From positions 70,482,757 to 70,546,756 of the forward strand of contig CM077165.1 of the NCBI GenBank assembly GCA_039583875.1: 64,000 nucleotides of DNA, read 5' to 3'. Under the pieces are notes generated by a model. That model was given only the letters and a program-made list of their open reading frames with translations. It did not search any database and was not told the origin of the DNA. A program made the position numbers and the translations under genes. Positions 56,591-64,000 of the stretch are shown in pieces. The stretch's first letter is position 1, and every line of letters begins with the position of its first letter. The DNA is from Platanthera guangdongensis. Taxonomy: Eukaryota > Streptophyta > Magnoliopsida > Asparagales > Orchidaceae.

Positions 56591-57149
56591 ATGATAAAGA
56601 TATATATATATATAAACAGTAAGTACAAGCAGATGATATATCTCTATATATCAGAGTAGTAATCACAACAGTGTATAACAAGTGATAACATCATTCTACA
56701 ATAGCAATTCAGTAAAGGTAAGAGCAATCGACTACTTCATATAATTCTACAACAGGATGTAACTTAACTTATAAAAATACTCATACAGATTTATAAGTTA
56801 AGGACCGGCTTAACAGAAAGCAACTCATCATATAAAAGTGTCCATACAAATTTATATGATAAGGATCTTATATGCGGATAACAAACTCGCTGCCCCCACC
56901 TCGGTCCTCGGGCCGGCCCAGCAGTCCCTCATTCGCCTGCGAGTCAAAGCGAATGCTCCTTTCAAAAGCCCTAAAAGCAGATCAGCGCGAAAAAGAAAGC
57001 ATCATAAAGCGAAATCATAAGGTTATTTGGCACAGATAATTAAATGCATTTATAAGTTATTCTGCGATATTAAGGTTCAATACAAGCAAAGAAAAGAAAA
57101 AATTGCATGACATGAAAGATTAAAAAGAATGGAACAATGGGAACGAGTA

Positions 57150-58456
57150 TCGGTAGGCTCAATGTTGGAGCCATTACCACCGTCCCCGTCTTCACCTCCC
57201 TGTCCTCGGCAGCATGCAAGGGTATTAGAATGAGCGGGCAGCATGGACCTCCTGCTGCACTTGACACAGATGGTCTTCTGCTCGTGCAATGTGAACCCCT
57301 GGGGAGGGAACCTCACTGTCAGTTCCCAATCACAGTTTGTCGAGAAGCAGCGCATAGTCCCTTTCAAGATCGCACAACTATAGCTCAGTGGCGTCCTTGT
57401 TCACTTGAACCTTGTCGTAGATCTCGCGCAGCATGAGGTTGTGTTTTCTGGACAGCTCAGTCATTCGCCTCTTCTGCACCACGGCGTCCTTCGCGTCGCC
57501 TAGGAAGTCTGCAATCATATCAAGGGAAGGGGGCGGCGAGAACTCCTCGTCGATTTCAACGTCAGTGGATGAGATCTCTCGGTAGCATGTAAAAGATGGG
57601 TTAGCCACATAAGACCAGATATCAACAGTTCGCTCACATGACGACAAAGTGTTAATCTCGGCAAGGGTCCGCGCAAGGCGAATGCCACGGCGTGTCTTTA
57701 CTAACCCTGCGAAATGTTGATCCCCTTGCCCGGGAGTTGGCGAGAGGGACTGGGCCGCCCCACGAAGAGCCTATCGAATAAAACCATGTGCGCTTTCTCG
57801 AGGTCGGGGCGGGGTGCTACCTGGTCGGTGACCAGATTGATGGCAGGAGTCGAGTGGCCGAGAGCCCCTTCGGCCGGAAACCCGAAGCCTGAGGTGGGAT
57901 CAAGGGTTATCTCGCGAGCTGGTGACTTTCACGACAGAGTGTGTAAGCTCGTGGTCCCAAAGGTAGGAGTTGCGAGAAGCGGAGCGAGGTGAAGACAGGA
58001 GACAAGGAAAGAGGGACAGTGGGAAGGCGATGGGCAACTCACCAGGCAAGGGCGGGGGACCGCCCGAGGCAACATGAGAGTGGGTCTCATGGGCCGGTAG
58101 GTCGCCCCCGACTTCATGCGGGTGTAGGTTGGTGTTCACTGAGTCCTCTCTCGCATCCTTTTCCTTTGAAAGTTCTTCCCGCGAGTAGTCAAAGTGGCCA
58201 CAGCCAATCTCTCTTGGCAAGTGGTGAGTCGAGAGGTAAATATGAGTACCTAGGGAGTAAGCCCGGCGGCGGGTGATGGAGTCAGAAGGACGGACCTGCC
58301 AGCTGTCTGATCACGCCTGACCATTTTAGCCTTTTTTAGTTTGTGAGGCGAGCTCGAGGCCTTCCTGGAAAGCCAGGGAGCAAACTCGGTGATGGAGGAT
58401 TTGGCCTCCTCTCTCGCGGCGGCGATGCGATCCCGAATTTCTTCCGAGAGCGACAT
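57150..58456 (-). pseudogene. Antisense ORF of element G, in pieces
   Basis: Minus strand of G between H and the polypurine tract. Starts with an ATG at 58456 (MSLSEEIRDRIAAAREEAKS) and runs to a TAG at 58250 that overlaps a donor-like TAG/GTACTC. Further blocks: 58220-57900, then GFPAEGALGHSTP and MVLFDRLFVGRPSPSRQLPG (57880-57720), a donor-like CAG/GGTTAGTA near 57705, 57647-57378 (coil-like, Asp/Lys-rich) and 57367-57150. Antisense ORFs in this place are known for Tat elements; their function is not established. Block joints are inferred. Confidence 0.6.
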
Positions 58457-58636
58457 TATACCGCAAGAGTAAAAGGATAAGCTGGGAAAGGTGAGGAGTG
58501 TGAAGCCCTCTTACTCCCTAGGTTTGGGATATATATAGCGCGGTGGAGGGGTCCACGAAAGATTCCCTCCAGGTTAGTAGGCACTCACCGAACACTAGGG
58601 TTGGGCTTTTATTTCCGAGCTTGAGACAATCATGCA

Positions 58637-58650
58637 AAGAGCGGGGATTG
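58637..58650 (+). other. Polypurine tract of element G
   Basis: AAGAGCGGGGATTG directly before TGTACAACC. Confidence 0.8.
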
Positions 58651-59387
58651 TGTACAACCTCGTGTTCATCGAGTGGGTTCACCAGAGAAGTCCATGGTGC
58701 AAATGGTCCCTCAGGACCAGGTAAGCGGCGAGTGGGGCCAGAAGGCCCATACTCGCCCAAAGATGCAGGTGTGCGGATAGCGGGGCGAGTGGGGCAGCTA
58801 GTCCGCACTCACCCCAGGTAGCGAGTAAGAGGCAGGCGAGTGTCGGCTTCATCGGGCACTCGCCCTCAGCTAGGAGCGAGTGGGCAGTTGTCGTCCCCAT
58901 CTAGGCACTCTCCACTCCAGTGGAGTATAACATTAGTGTCGACCCGTCTGAGAAAGATTCTCCATGGAATAATATATTTTGGCATGTCAATAGGCCCTCC
59001 AAACAGCGGAGTTTGGCTATTGACAGACCAATTTGGGGTGCGTTTAATAAAATCAGAAATCGAGATTCCGCTATGCGCAGACCAGACTTGAAAAACTATA
59101 AATAGACCCAATGGGCACCTTTGAATGAGATCTAGTTCTTTTTTCTTCTTCCTTGGGATGTTTTGGTTAGCTTCGAGTGCCCTCCAAGGTGCCCAACTCA
59201 GCTTTTGGCTTGAAAGGGGAAGCGCTCTAAGATCTTTCGGGAGTGTGATGGGACCTCCGCGCTGCAGTCCAGAGTTTTTTATCTAGTTCCAAGTGTCCGG
59301 TCAGGTGTTCTAGTTCATCAGGAGAAGTAGGTGTAAGCTATCCCCTTGGGTCCGAACTCTCGTTGGGCCCGTTTTCCGATTTCAACA
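58651..59387 (+). mobile_element. 3' LTR of element G
   Basis: TGTACAACCTCG ... CCGATTTCAACA, 737 bp, collinear with 44579-45309. TATAAATA at 59097-59104. Followed by CTACC. Confidence 0.9.
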
Positions 59388-59563
59388 CTACCCTGTCGAG
59401 ATACTTGATAGCCTGATACCACCTTCACGGGGACCCTGGTTCGCAGGAGGTCCTTGTTGCTTGGTTTTACTGTACGGAGTCCAAAGCCACATGGTTGTCG
59501 TGGGATGACTTCTGTCGTCGGTTCTCCAACTACTGCCATGAGGACAAGGCATATTTTCCATAC
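59388..59563 (+). pseudogene. Gag-like fragment between G and I
   Basis: Right flank of G. One frame reads VAWFYCTESKATWLSWDDFC and RRFSNYCHEDKA, like the middle of a Ty3/gypsy capsid (compare WDDFKRFC in A). The left flank of G is RT of F, so the two flanks are not the expected continuation of one polyprotein. Ends where I's LTR starts. Confidence 0.5.
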
Positions 59564-59734
59564 TGTTGGAAAAGCCCATTAATTAGGCCCATTTTTGGTT
59601 TTCTACTTTTCTCTACTTTAGTCTCAAATATTGTATAAGACTCTCTTCTCTCTTTCTCCCTCCTATAAATATGTATTCATACATTGTACTTGATCATTGA
59701 TAAACTATATACAAGGTTGAGTTTTTTCTCTACA
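59564..59734 (+). mobile_element. 5' LTR of element I (Ty1/copia with short LTR)
   Basis: TGTTGGAAAAGCCC ... TTTTCTCTACA, 171 bp, with TATAAATA at 59664-59671. Such short LTRs are typical of Ale/Retrofit-like copia elements. The 3' LTR is beyond the window. Confidence 0.85.
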
Positions 59735-59746
59735 TAGTATCAGAGC
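59735..59746 (+). other. Primer binding site of element I
   Basis: TAGTATCAGAGC, one base from the tRNA-Met complement, directly after the LTR. Confidence 0.85.
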
Positions 59747-60758
59747 TAAATGGTCCGGCCTCTCGGTTTTTAAAACCGCCTATTCTTCCGGCTTACCGGG
59801 CGGCTTCCTCTCCTGCCTTAGTCGCGGTCTTGTGCGGCCTGCCTATTTATAATCGTGTGGTCTCTGTAACCGCGCCCTCCCGCGCGAACAAGGTCTTTTT
59901 AACCGCTTCTTCTGCTTTATCTCTCTCGTGGCTTCCACCTCTTCTCCTCCTCCTCCCTTTTATAACCTTTCTCACAGGTGGGAACCTCCCCTCTTGTTTC
60001 CTCTACTCGCGCGGCCTCTCTTTCTATCCGCGCAGTCTCCCTCTCGCTTCCCGCCACAGCTCTAACCGCCTTCTGTCTTTCAGCTAGTCGCGACTTGTAT
60101 ATAGTCTCCGCGACCTATCTCTAGTCGCCGCGACTTGACTTTGTCATCGCGGTCTCTCATCTCTTGCTCGTTGCGGTCTCATTGTCTTCCCGCCGTGATC
60201 TTCCTCTCGCTGCTCTGCTCTCTGCTCGCCGCGGCTTGCCTTAGTCGCAGCGGCCTCTCTTCTCACCGCGCTTTGCCTCTCTTGTCGCTAGCAGTTTCTC
60301 CTCTTCTCGGCACGCTTCGCATCTAGGTCGTGGCATCTCTCCTAGCAGCTGGTGTACTCACCTTGACCGTGCGGATTCCTGCCTAGTTGCTGCGACCTGT
60401 CTTCGCGCTAGCGGTTTCTCCTCTTCTCGGCAAGCTCCGCGTCTAGGTCGTGGCATCTCTCCTTGTCGCTAGTGTCCTCCCTTTGATCGTGCGGATACCT
60501 GTCTAGTCGCTGCAACCTGTCTTGTCGCTAGCGGTTTCTCCCTTCCGCTGCGGACTCCGCATACTGGTCGTGGCATTCTCCTTGTCGTTGGTGTTATCAC
60601 CGTGACCGTGCGGCTTCTGCCGGCTATCCGCTCTGCATTCTGGTCGCGGCGGGCGCATTGCCATGCCGCTGGTGGACTACCACCCAGGCCGTGCGGTGTC
60701 CAGTCTGGTTGTTGTTCCTTTTCCTGTCCGCCGGCCTAGCCTCTTTCTCGTCTAAGTC
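59747..60758 (+). other. Leader of element I with a 120 bp tandem repeat
   Basis: About 1 kb, pyrimidine rich, with CCGCG/CGCGG words throughout. From 60281 a unit of exactly 120 bp (CGCTAGC(A/G)GTTTCTCC start; GGTCGTGGCAT inside) recurs at 60401 and 60521; the third copy drifts. Short frames are by-products. Confidence 0.7.
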
Positions 60759-61378
60759 ATGGCAAACTCTTCAGAATCAACTGGACAGACTGCATCTTCC
60801 TCTGCGGACCGCCCGGTCTCTGCCCCTGAACTCCGTGATGAATTGCGGATTACTACCATTTCGCTAGCCGGGAAGAAGAACTTCGTGGAGTGGGTCCATT
60901 CTGTTCGCCGAGTACTACAGTCCAAAGGTTTTACTTCATCACTTGACCTCAAGCTCCTCCTGCTCCTACTGATGATTGGTTGCGCAACGATGGTCGGGTT
61001 CAGACATGGCTCCTCAACTCCCTTAATACTGAACCCTACCGCATGCCCATGTATCATGAAACGGCCAAAGCAATGTGAGATGAGCTCCAGTCGTTATACT
61101 CAGGAAAAGATAGTCTCCAGCATCTCTATGACATTATTACTGATCTCCAGTCTCTTGATGTTGGCGGGCCCGCCGACCTCACCTCATTTGTTGCACAACG
61201 AGCTCAGAAAGAAGCCGTCGGGGTGGCCATGATGATGGCTCGAGTTCCACCTCACCTTCAGAGCGGTCGGGCCCAGATTCTCTCCTTGGTTGCTACCCCT
61301 CACTATCAGATGTGTGTTCTATGCTGCTCAAGGTCTCACCGCATCCCGATAATTCTGCTCCTCCGTCCCCGGCTCTAC
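60759..61378 (+). pseudogene. Copia Gag of element I
   Basis: ATG at 60759. Gag start with LAGKKNFVEWVHSVRRVLQS, then a shift near 60935. In another frame follow LRNDGRVQTWLLNSLN, YHETAKAMWDELQSLYSG, LYDIITDLQSLDVGGP and ILSLVATPHYQM, the usual copia Gag course. It breaks at 61378, where telomere-type repeats start; no zinc knuckle, protease or integrase follows in order. Confidence 0.8.
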
Positions 61379-61565
61379 TAAACCCTAAGGTTTTAGGGGT
61401 TTAGGGTTTAGGGTTTAGGGTTTAGGGTTTAGGGTTTAGGGTTTAGGGTTTAGGGTTTAGGGTTTAGGGTTATTAGGGTTTAGGGTTTAGGGTAAAGGCT
61501 TTAGGGTTTAGGGTTTAGGGTAAAGGCTTTAGGGTTTAGGGTTTAGGGTTTAGGGTTTAGGGTTT
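61379..61565 (+). repeat. Interstitial telomeric repeat, block 1
   Basis: Begins with one CTAAACCCTAA in inverse sense, then TTTAGGG repeats to 61565. Twice the array is interrupted by the same word TAAAGGCT, which also occurs where telomeric and integrase pieces join at 61800. Confidence 0.95.
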
Positions 61566-61671
61566 TGTATATAGCATGTACAACCAAAAACTTTAAAATA
61601 GTTTATTTTAGGTTTCTTCCATTTGAGTAATTCACAGGGAGTCTTGTTCTTCAGTTTGTGAATAGCAGAGG
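61566..61671 (-). pseudogene. Copia integrase fragment, copy 1 (antisense)
   Basis: About 100 bases from TATATAGCATGTACAACC to TTCAGTTTGTGAAT. Reads, on the minus strand, as part of the same integrase stretch as 62041-62190. Lies between two telomeric blocks. Confidence 0.8.
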
Positions 61672-61803
61672 TTTAGGGTTTAGGGTTTAGGGTTTAGGGT
61701 TTAGGGTTTAAGGTTTAGGGTTAGGGTTTAGGGTTTAGGGTTTAGGGTTTAGGGTTTTAGGGTTTTAGGGTTTTAGGGTTTAGGGTTTAGGGTTTAGGGT
61801 AAA
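61672..61803 (+). repeat. Interstitial telomeric repeat, block 2
   Basis: TTTAGGG repeats with a few TTTTAGGG and TTAGGG variants; ends in GGGTAAAGGCT, fused to the next integrase piece. Confidence 0.95.
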
Positions 61804-62640
61804 GGCTGATCATGGAAGACCTAAAACTTCAGGTTGTATATAGCATGTACAACCAAAAACTTTAAAATAGTTTATTTTAGATTTCTTCGCTTTGAGTAAT
61901 TCACAGGGAGTCTTGTTCTTCAGTTTGTGAATTAAACTCCTATTCAGGACATAGTTTGCAGTGGCTTACCACTAGGTCTGCCACGATCAGCCTTTACTCG
62001 CTTGCACGTAAAACATTCTGAAACGAACTTCGCTATATCCCGTTTCCCTTTTGGGCAGAGGCTGTAAGCACTGCAAACTATGTCCTGAATAGGAGTTTAA
62101 TTCACAAACTGAAGAACAAGATTTCATGTGAATTACTCAAAGCGAAGAAACCTAAAATAAACTATTTTAAAGTTTTTTGTTGTACACGCTATATATTTTG
62201 TATATAGCATGTACAACCAAAAAATTTAAAATAGTTTATTTTAGGTTTCTTCCCTTTGAGTAATTCACAGGGAGTCTTGTTCTTCAGTTTGTGAATTAAA
62301 CTCCTATTCAGGACATAGTTTGCAGTGCTTACAGCCTCTACCCAAAAGGGGAACGAGATATAGCGAAGTTCGTTTCAAAATGTATATAGCATGTACAACC
62401 AAAAACTTTAAAATAGTTTATTTTAGGTTTCTTCCCTTTGAGTAATTCACAGGGAGTCTTGTTCTTCAGTTTGTGAATTAAACTCCTATTCAGGACATTG
62501 TTTGCAGTGCTTACAGCCTCTGCCCAAAAGGGGAACGGGATATAACGAAGTTCGTTTCAGAATGTTTTACGTGCAAGCGAGTAAAGGCTGATCATGGCAG
62601 ACCTAGTGGTTCGGCCTTTACTCACAAACCTGAAGTTTTA
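61804..62640. pseudogene. Cluster of copia integrase fragments in both orientations
   Basis: Plus-strand copy at about 61970-62203 reads FWAEAVSTANYVLNRS and HKLKNK, and KAKKPKINYFKVF. This is the integrase core next to that of element C (FWAEAVSTTNYILNRS), but from a different copy. Antisense copies of the same piece lie at 61837-61965, 62204-62383 and 62384-62575, each starting TATATAGCATGTACAACC. Outer pieces TAAAGGCTGATCATGG and CCATGATCAGCCTTTACTCG occur in both senses (61799, 61980, 62582, 62648). Confidence 0.8.
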
Positions 62641-62921
62641 GGTCTGCCATGATCAGCCTTTACTCGCTTGCAGTGTTTCGGCCTGGAGCGTAAAAGCACT
62701 GTTGATCACTTCAAGTTTTAGAAGGATTGAAGACTATAGCGTAAAAGCCTAATCTTTGATCACTTCAGTGCCGAAGCCGAGTCCCGGACGTGAAGCCCAG
62801 ATCCCTTCTCCTTTCCTAGTTGTGAATCTCATTCCCCTTCCCATTTTCCCTTGTCAGCTACAACGACACCATTCCCCCTCCCATTTCCTCCTCTATCCAT
62901 CCTACTCCACTACCCCCTTCT
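62641..62921. other. Unassigned segment
   Basis: Contains GAGCGTAAAAGC / TAGCGTAAAAGC and two TTGATCACTTCA words (62700-62765), then C-rich DNA. No gene or element recognised. Confidence 0.4.
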
Positions 62922-63295
62922 AAAACAGCTGGCCACCATTACATTCCCTCCCCAACCCACTGCCAGCCACCAACATTTCACCCCAACACCACCCCATAGC
63001 TCAGGCCAACCACAATCTTCATTCCATTGCCAAGCTCTTTCCCTCCTCCCAGATCACCTCCCCCATAATAGCCGGACCCCATTTCCCTCTCCCACCTCTC
63101 TGCCGACCTCCACGTACCCAACCCCCTCATATCTCATAGCCATTAGGCACTGTATTACCCTCTTCCCTCACAAAATACCCCAAAACAGCTGGCCACCATT
63201 ACATTCCCTCCCTAACCCACTGTCAGCCACCAACATTTCACCCCAACACCACCCCATAGCTCATGCCAACCACAATCTTCATTCCATTGCCAAGC
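62922..63295. repeat. Direct repeat of 114 bp, 260 bp apart, in C-rich DNA
   Basis: AAAACAGCTGGCCACCATTA to CATTCCATTGCCAAGC occurs at 62922-63035 and 63182-63295 with three differences. A frame of 177 codons (62851-63384) crosses both; it is a low-complexity Pro/Ser/His frame without known domain. Confidence 0.85.
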
Positions 63296-63578
63296 ATAAC
63301 AGATTTCTATGTAGAGCATCCACATCACTCCAAGTTTTATTCCAGAGGGGCACAGGATCAGGGGGTTCAGTGGGTGGGATGTAAAAAAATTCATCGCGGG
63401 TGTGATGATCATCTCAATAAGAACCTGAAACGTCAACACTATTAATGATGAAATCATGCCCAAGACCAGCGAGAGCTCACTCTCGACTAACTCAAAGATA
63501 GTGGACACGTCCCAAAAGAGTGGTGGTTATCTAGATGCTCTTCAGGTAGTGTAGAAATACTCGCCGCGTGTGAGAAAT
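63296..63578 (+). other. Unassigned segment before RT
   Basis: No domain found in any frame except the last 30 bases, which lead into RT. Confidence 0.4.
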
Positions 63579-64000
63579 GTTCTTCTGTTAGTTTATGTTG
63601 ATGATATATTAATCACTGGAGACGATTCAAAGGGCATCCAAACAGTCAAACAGCATCTCAACTCCGTTTTTCAAACAAAGGATCTGGGTCATCTTCGTTA
63701 CTTCCTTGGTCTTGAAGTCGCAAGACGACCGGATGGACTCATCATCTCCCAAATGAAGTATTGTCTGGATCTCCTTCAAGATGCTGGCTACTCAGGATGC
63801 AAGCATACTACTACTCCAATGGATGCTAATCATAAGTTGTGTGCACATTCTTCTGATAAAGACCTCCCTCTTCAAAATCCGGAATATTATCGACGACTGG
63901 TTGGGAAATTAATCTATCTAATAGTCACAAGACCGAATATTTCCTTCGTTGTTGGGGTAATCAGCAGGTTTATGCATGCTCTGCGAACATCTCACCTTCT
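63579..64000 (+). CDS. Copia reverse transcriptase, partial, open to the window edge
   Basis: Open for 140 codons without a stop. YVDDILITG is the intact catalytic box (63588-63615), followed by DLGHLRYFLGLEV, SQMKYCLDLL, TTTPMD, YYRRLVGKLIYL and TRPNISF, the typical copia RT end that precedes RNaseH. Same type as the short-LTR copia whose 5' end is at 59564, so probably its continuation. No start codon is expected, as it is part of a polyprotein. Confidence 0.9.

Larger units (their letters stand above)
49715..57130 (-). mobile_element. Element H, chromovirus-type Ty3/gypsy element inside G
   Basis: Minus-strand element with, right to left, LTR part, primer site, gag, protease, RT, RNaseH, integrase, chromodomain remnant and LTR part. 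Gag resembles that of T. Its right LTR has only the U5-side part and its left LTR only the U3-side part, so neither is complete, and no target duplication is visible. Outer borders are therefore approximate. Confidence 0.75.
55283..57130 (-). mobile_element. 5' LTR of H, U5 side
   Basis: On the plus strand it begins TGTAAGACCCCCC, as T's LTR does, and has the same layout: a stem-loop near the end, then repeated AT-rich TATAAAAGTGTCCATACAAATTT-like phrases (56760-56865). No TG start is found at its outer end; G's antisense ORF begins instead near 57150. A GC-rich fold-back insertion lies at 55788-56590. Confidence 0.65.
44579..59387 (+). mobile_element. Element G, Tat-type (Retand/Grande-like) Ty3/gypsy retrotransposon
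   Basis: CTACC duplications at 44574-44578 and 59388-59392; LTRs of 731 and 737 bp; gag, protease, RT and RNaseH on the plus strand; an antisense ORF before the 3' LTR, as known in the Tat lineage. Integrase is missing: between RNaseH (about 49710) and the antisense ORF (about 57150) lies element H. A MITE splits gag. All frames are broken. Confidence 0.85.

Noticed and set aside
61379..61803. A true chromosome end
   Set aside because: Ordinary retroelement sequence continues on both sides, the array is short and is broken by integrase pieces.
62851..63384. 177-codon frame rich in Pro, Ser and His
   Set aside because: Low-complexity C-rich DNA with a 114 bp direct repeat; no start context, no domain.

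Overview
This is plant nuclear DNA. The evidence is the TTTAGGG telomere-type repeats, the plant-only lineages of LTR retrotransposons (chromoviruses with a chromodomain, Tat- and Athila-like Ty3/gypsy elements, a SIRE/Maximus-like Ty1/copia element with an extra 3' ORF) and hAT-type MITEs. The species cannot be named from the sequence. I see no host gene, tRNA, rRNA or CRISPR array. Essentially the whole 64 kb is transposons inserted into transposons, as in plant pericentromeric or other heterochromatin. Every large reading frame belongs to a retroelement and nearly all are broken.

Layout, using labels of my own. T (1-6109, minus strand): gag, tRNA-Met primer site and a 5.1 kb LTR of a chromovirus that continues off the left edge. 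It interrupts the LTR of A (Ty3/gypsy, 6110-33769), of which gag and the 3' LTR remain. A's gag is split, with a clean ATGGG duplication, by B (7381-32703), a gag-only Ty1/copia element with 2.9 kb LTRs. B's LTRs are chains of stem-loops. One B LTR is joined to a second copy of A's gag plus a third LTR, a product of unequal or illegitimate recombination. That third LTR holds C (16605-30182), a SIRE-like copia element with gag, PR, INT, RT, RNaseH and an extra ORF. D, a related LTR with a primer site, sits inside C's extra ORF.

33770-43012 is an Athila-like 3' region and long LTR (J), split by E (35260-41211), a Tat-like gag-only element. E's 3' region is a 79 bp minisatellite whose units look like a micro-exon between splice sites. 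43013-44578 is a decayed Ty3/gypsy gag/PR/RT (F). F is followed by G (44579-59387), a Tat-type element with gag, PR, RT, RNaseH, an antisense ORF and CTACC target duplications. G is split by H (49715-57130, minus), a chromovirus with gag to chromodomain but partial LTRs. 59564-64000 starts a short-LTR copia element (I). Its middle is replaced by interstitial telomeric repeats interleaved with both orientations of a copia integrase fragment.

The nesting gives a relative time order: J, F and A are old; B, T, E and G are younger; C, H and the MITEs are younger still; D was inserted into C. The most unusual observations are the variable stem-loop array with constant linkers in B's LTR (9532-10057 and 31905-32474), the telomere/integrase mosaic (61379-62640), and the exon-like tandem array in E (38483-39507).
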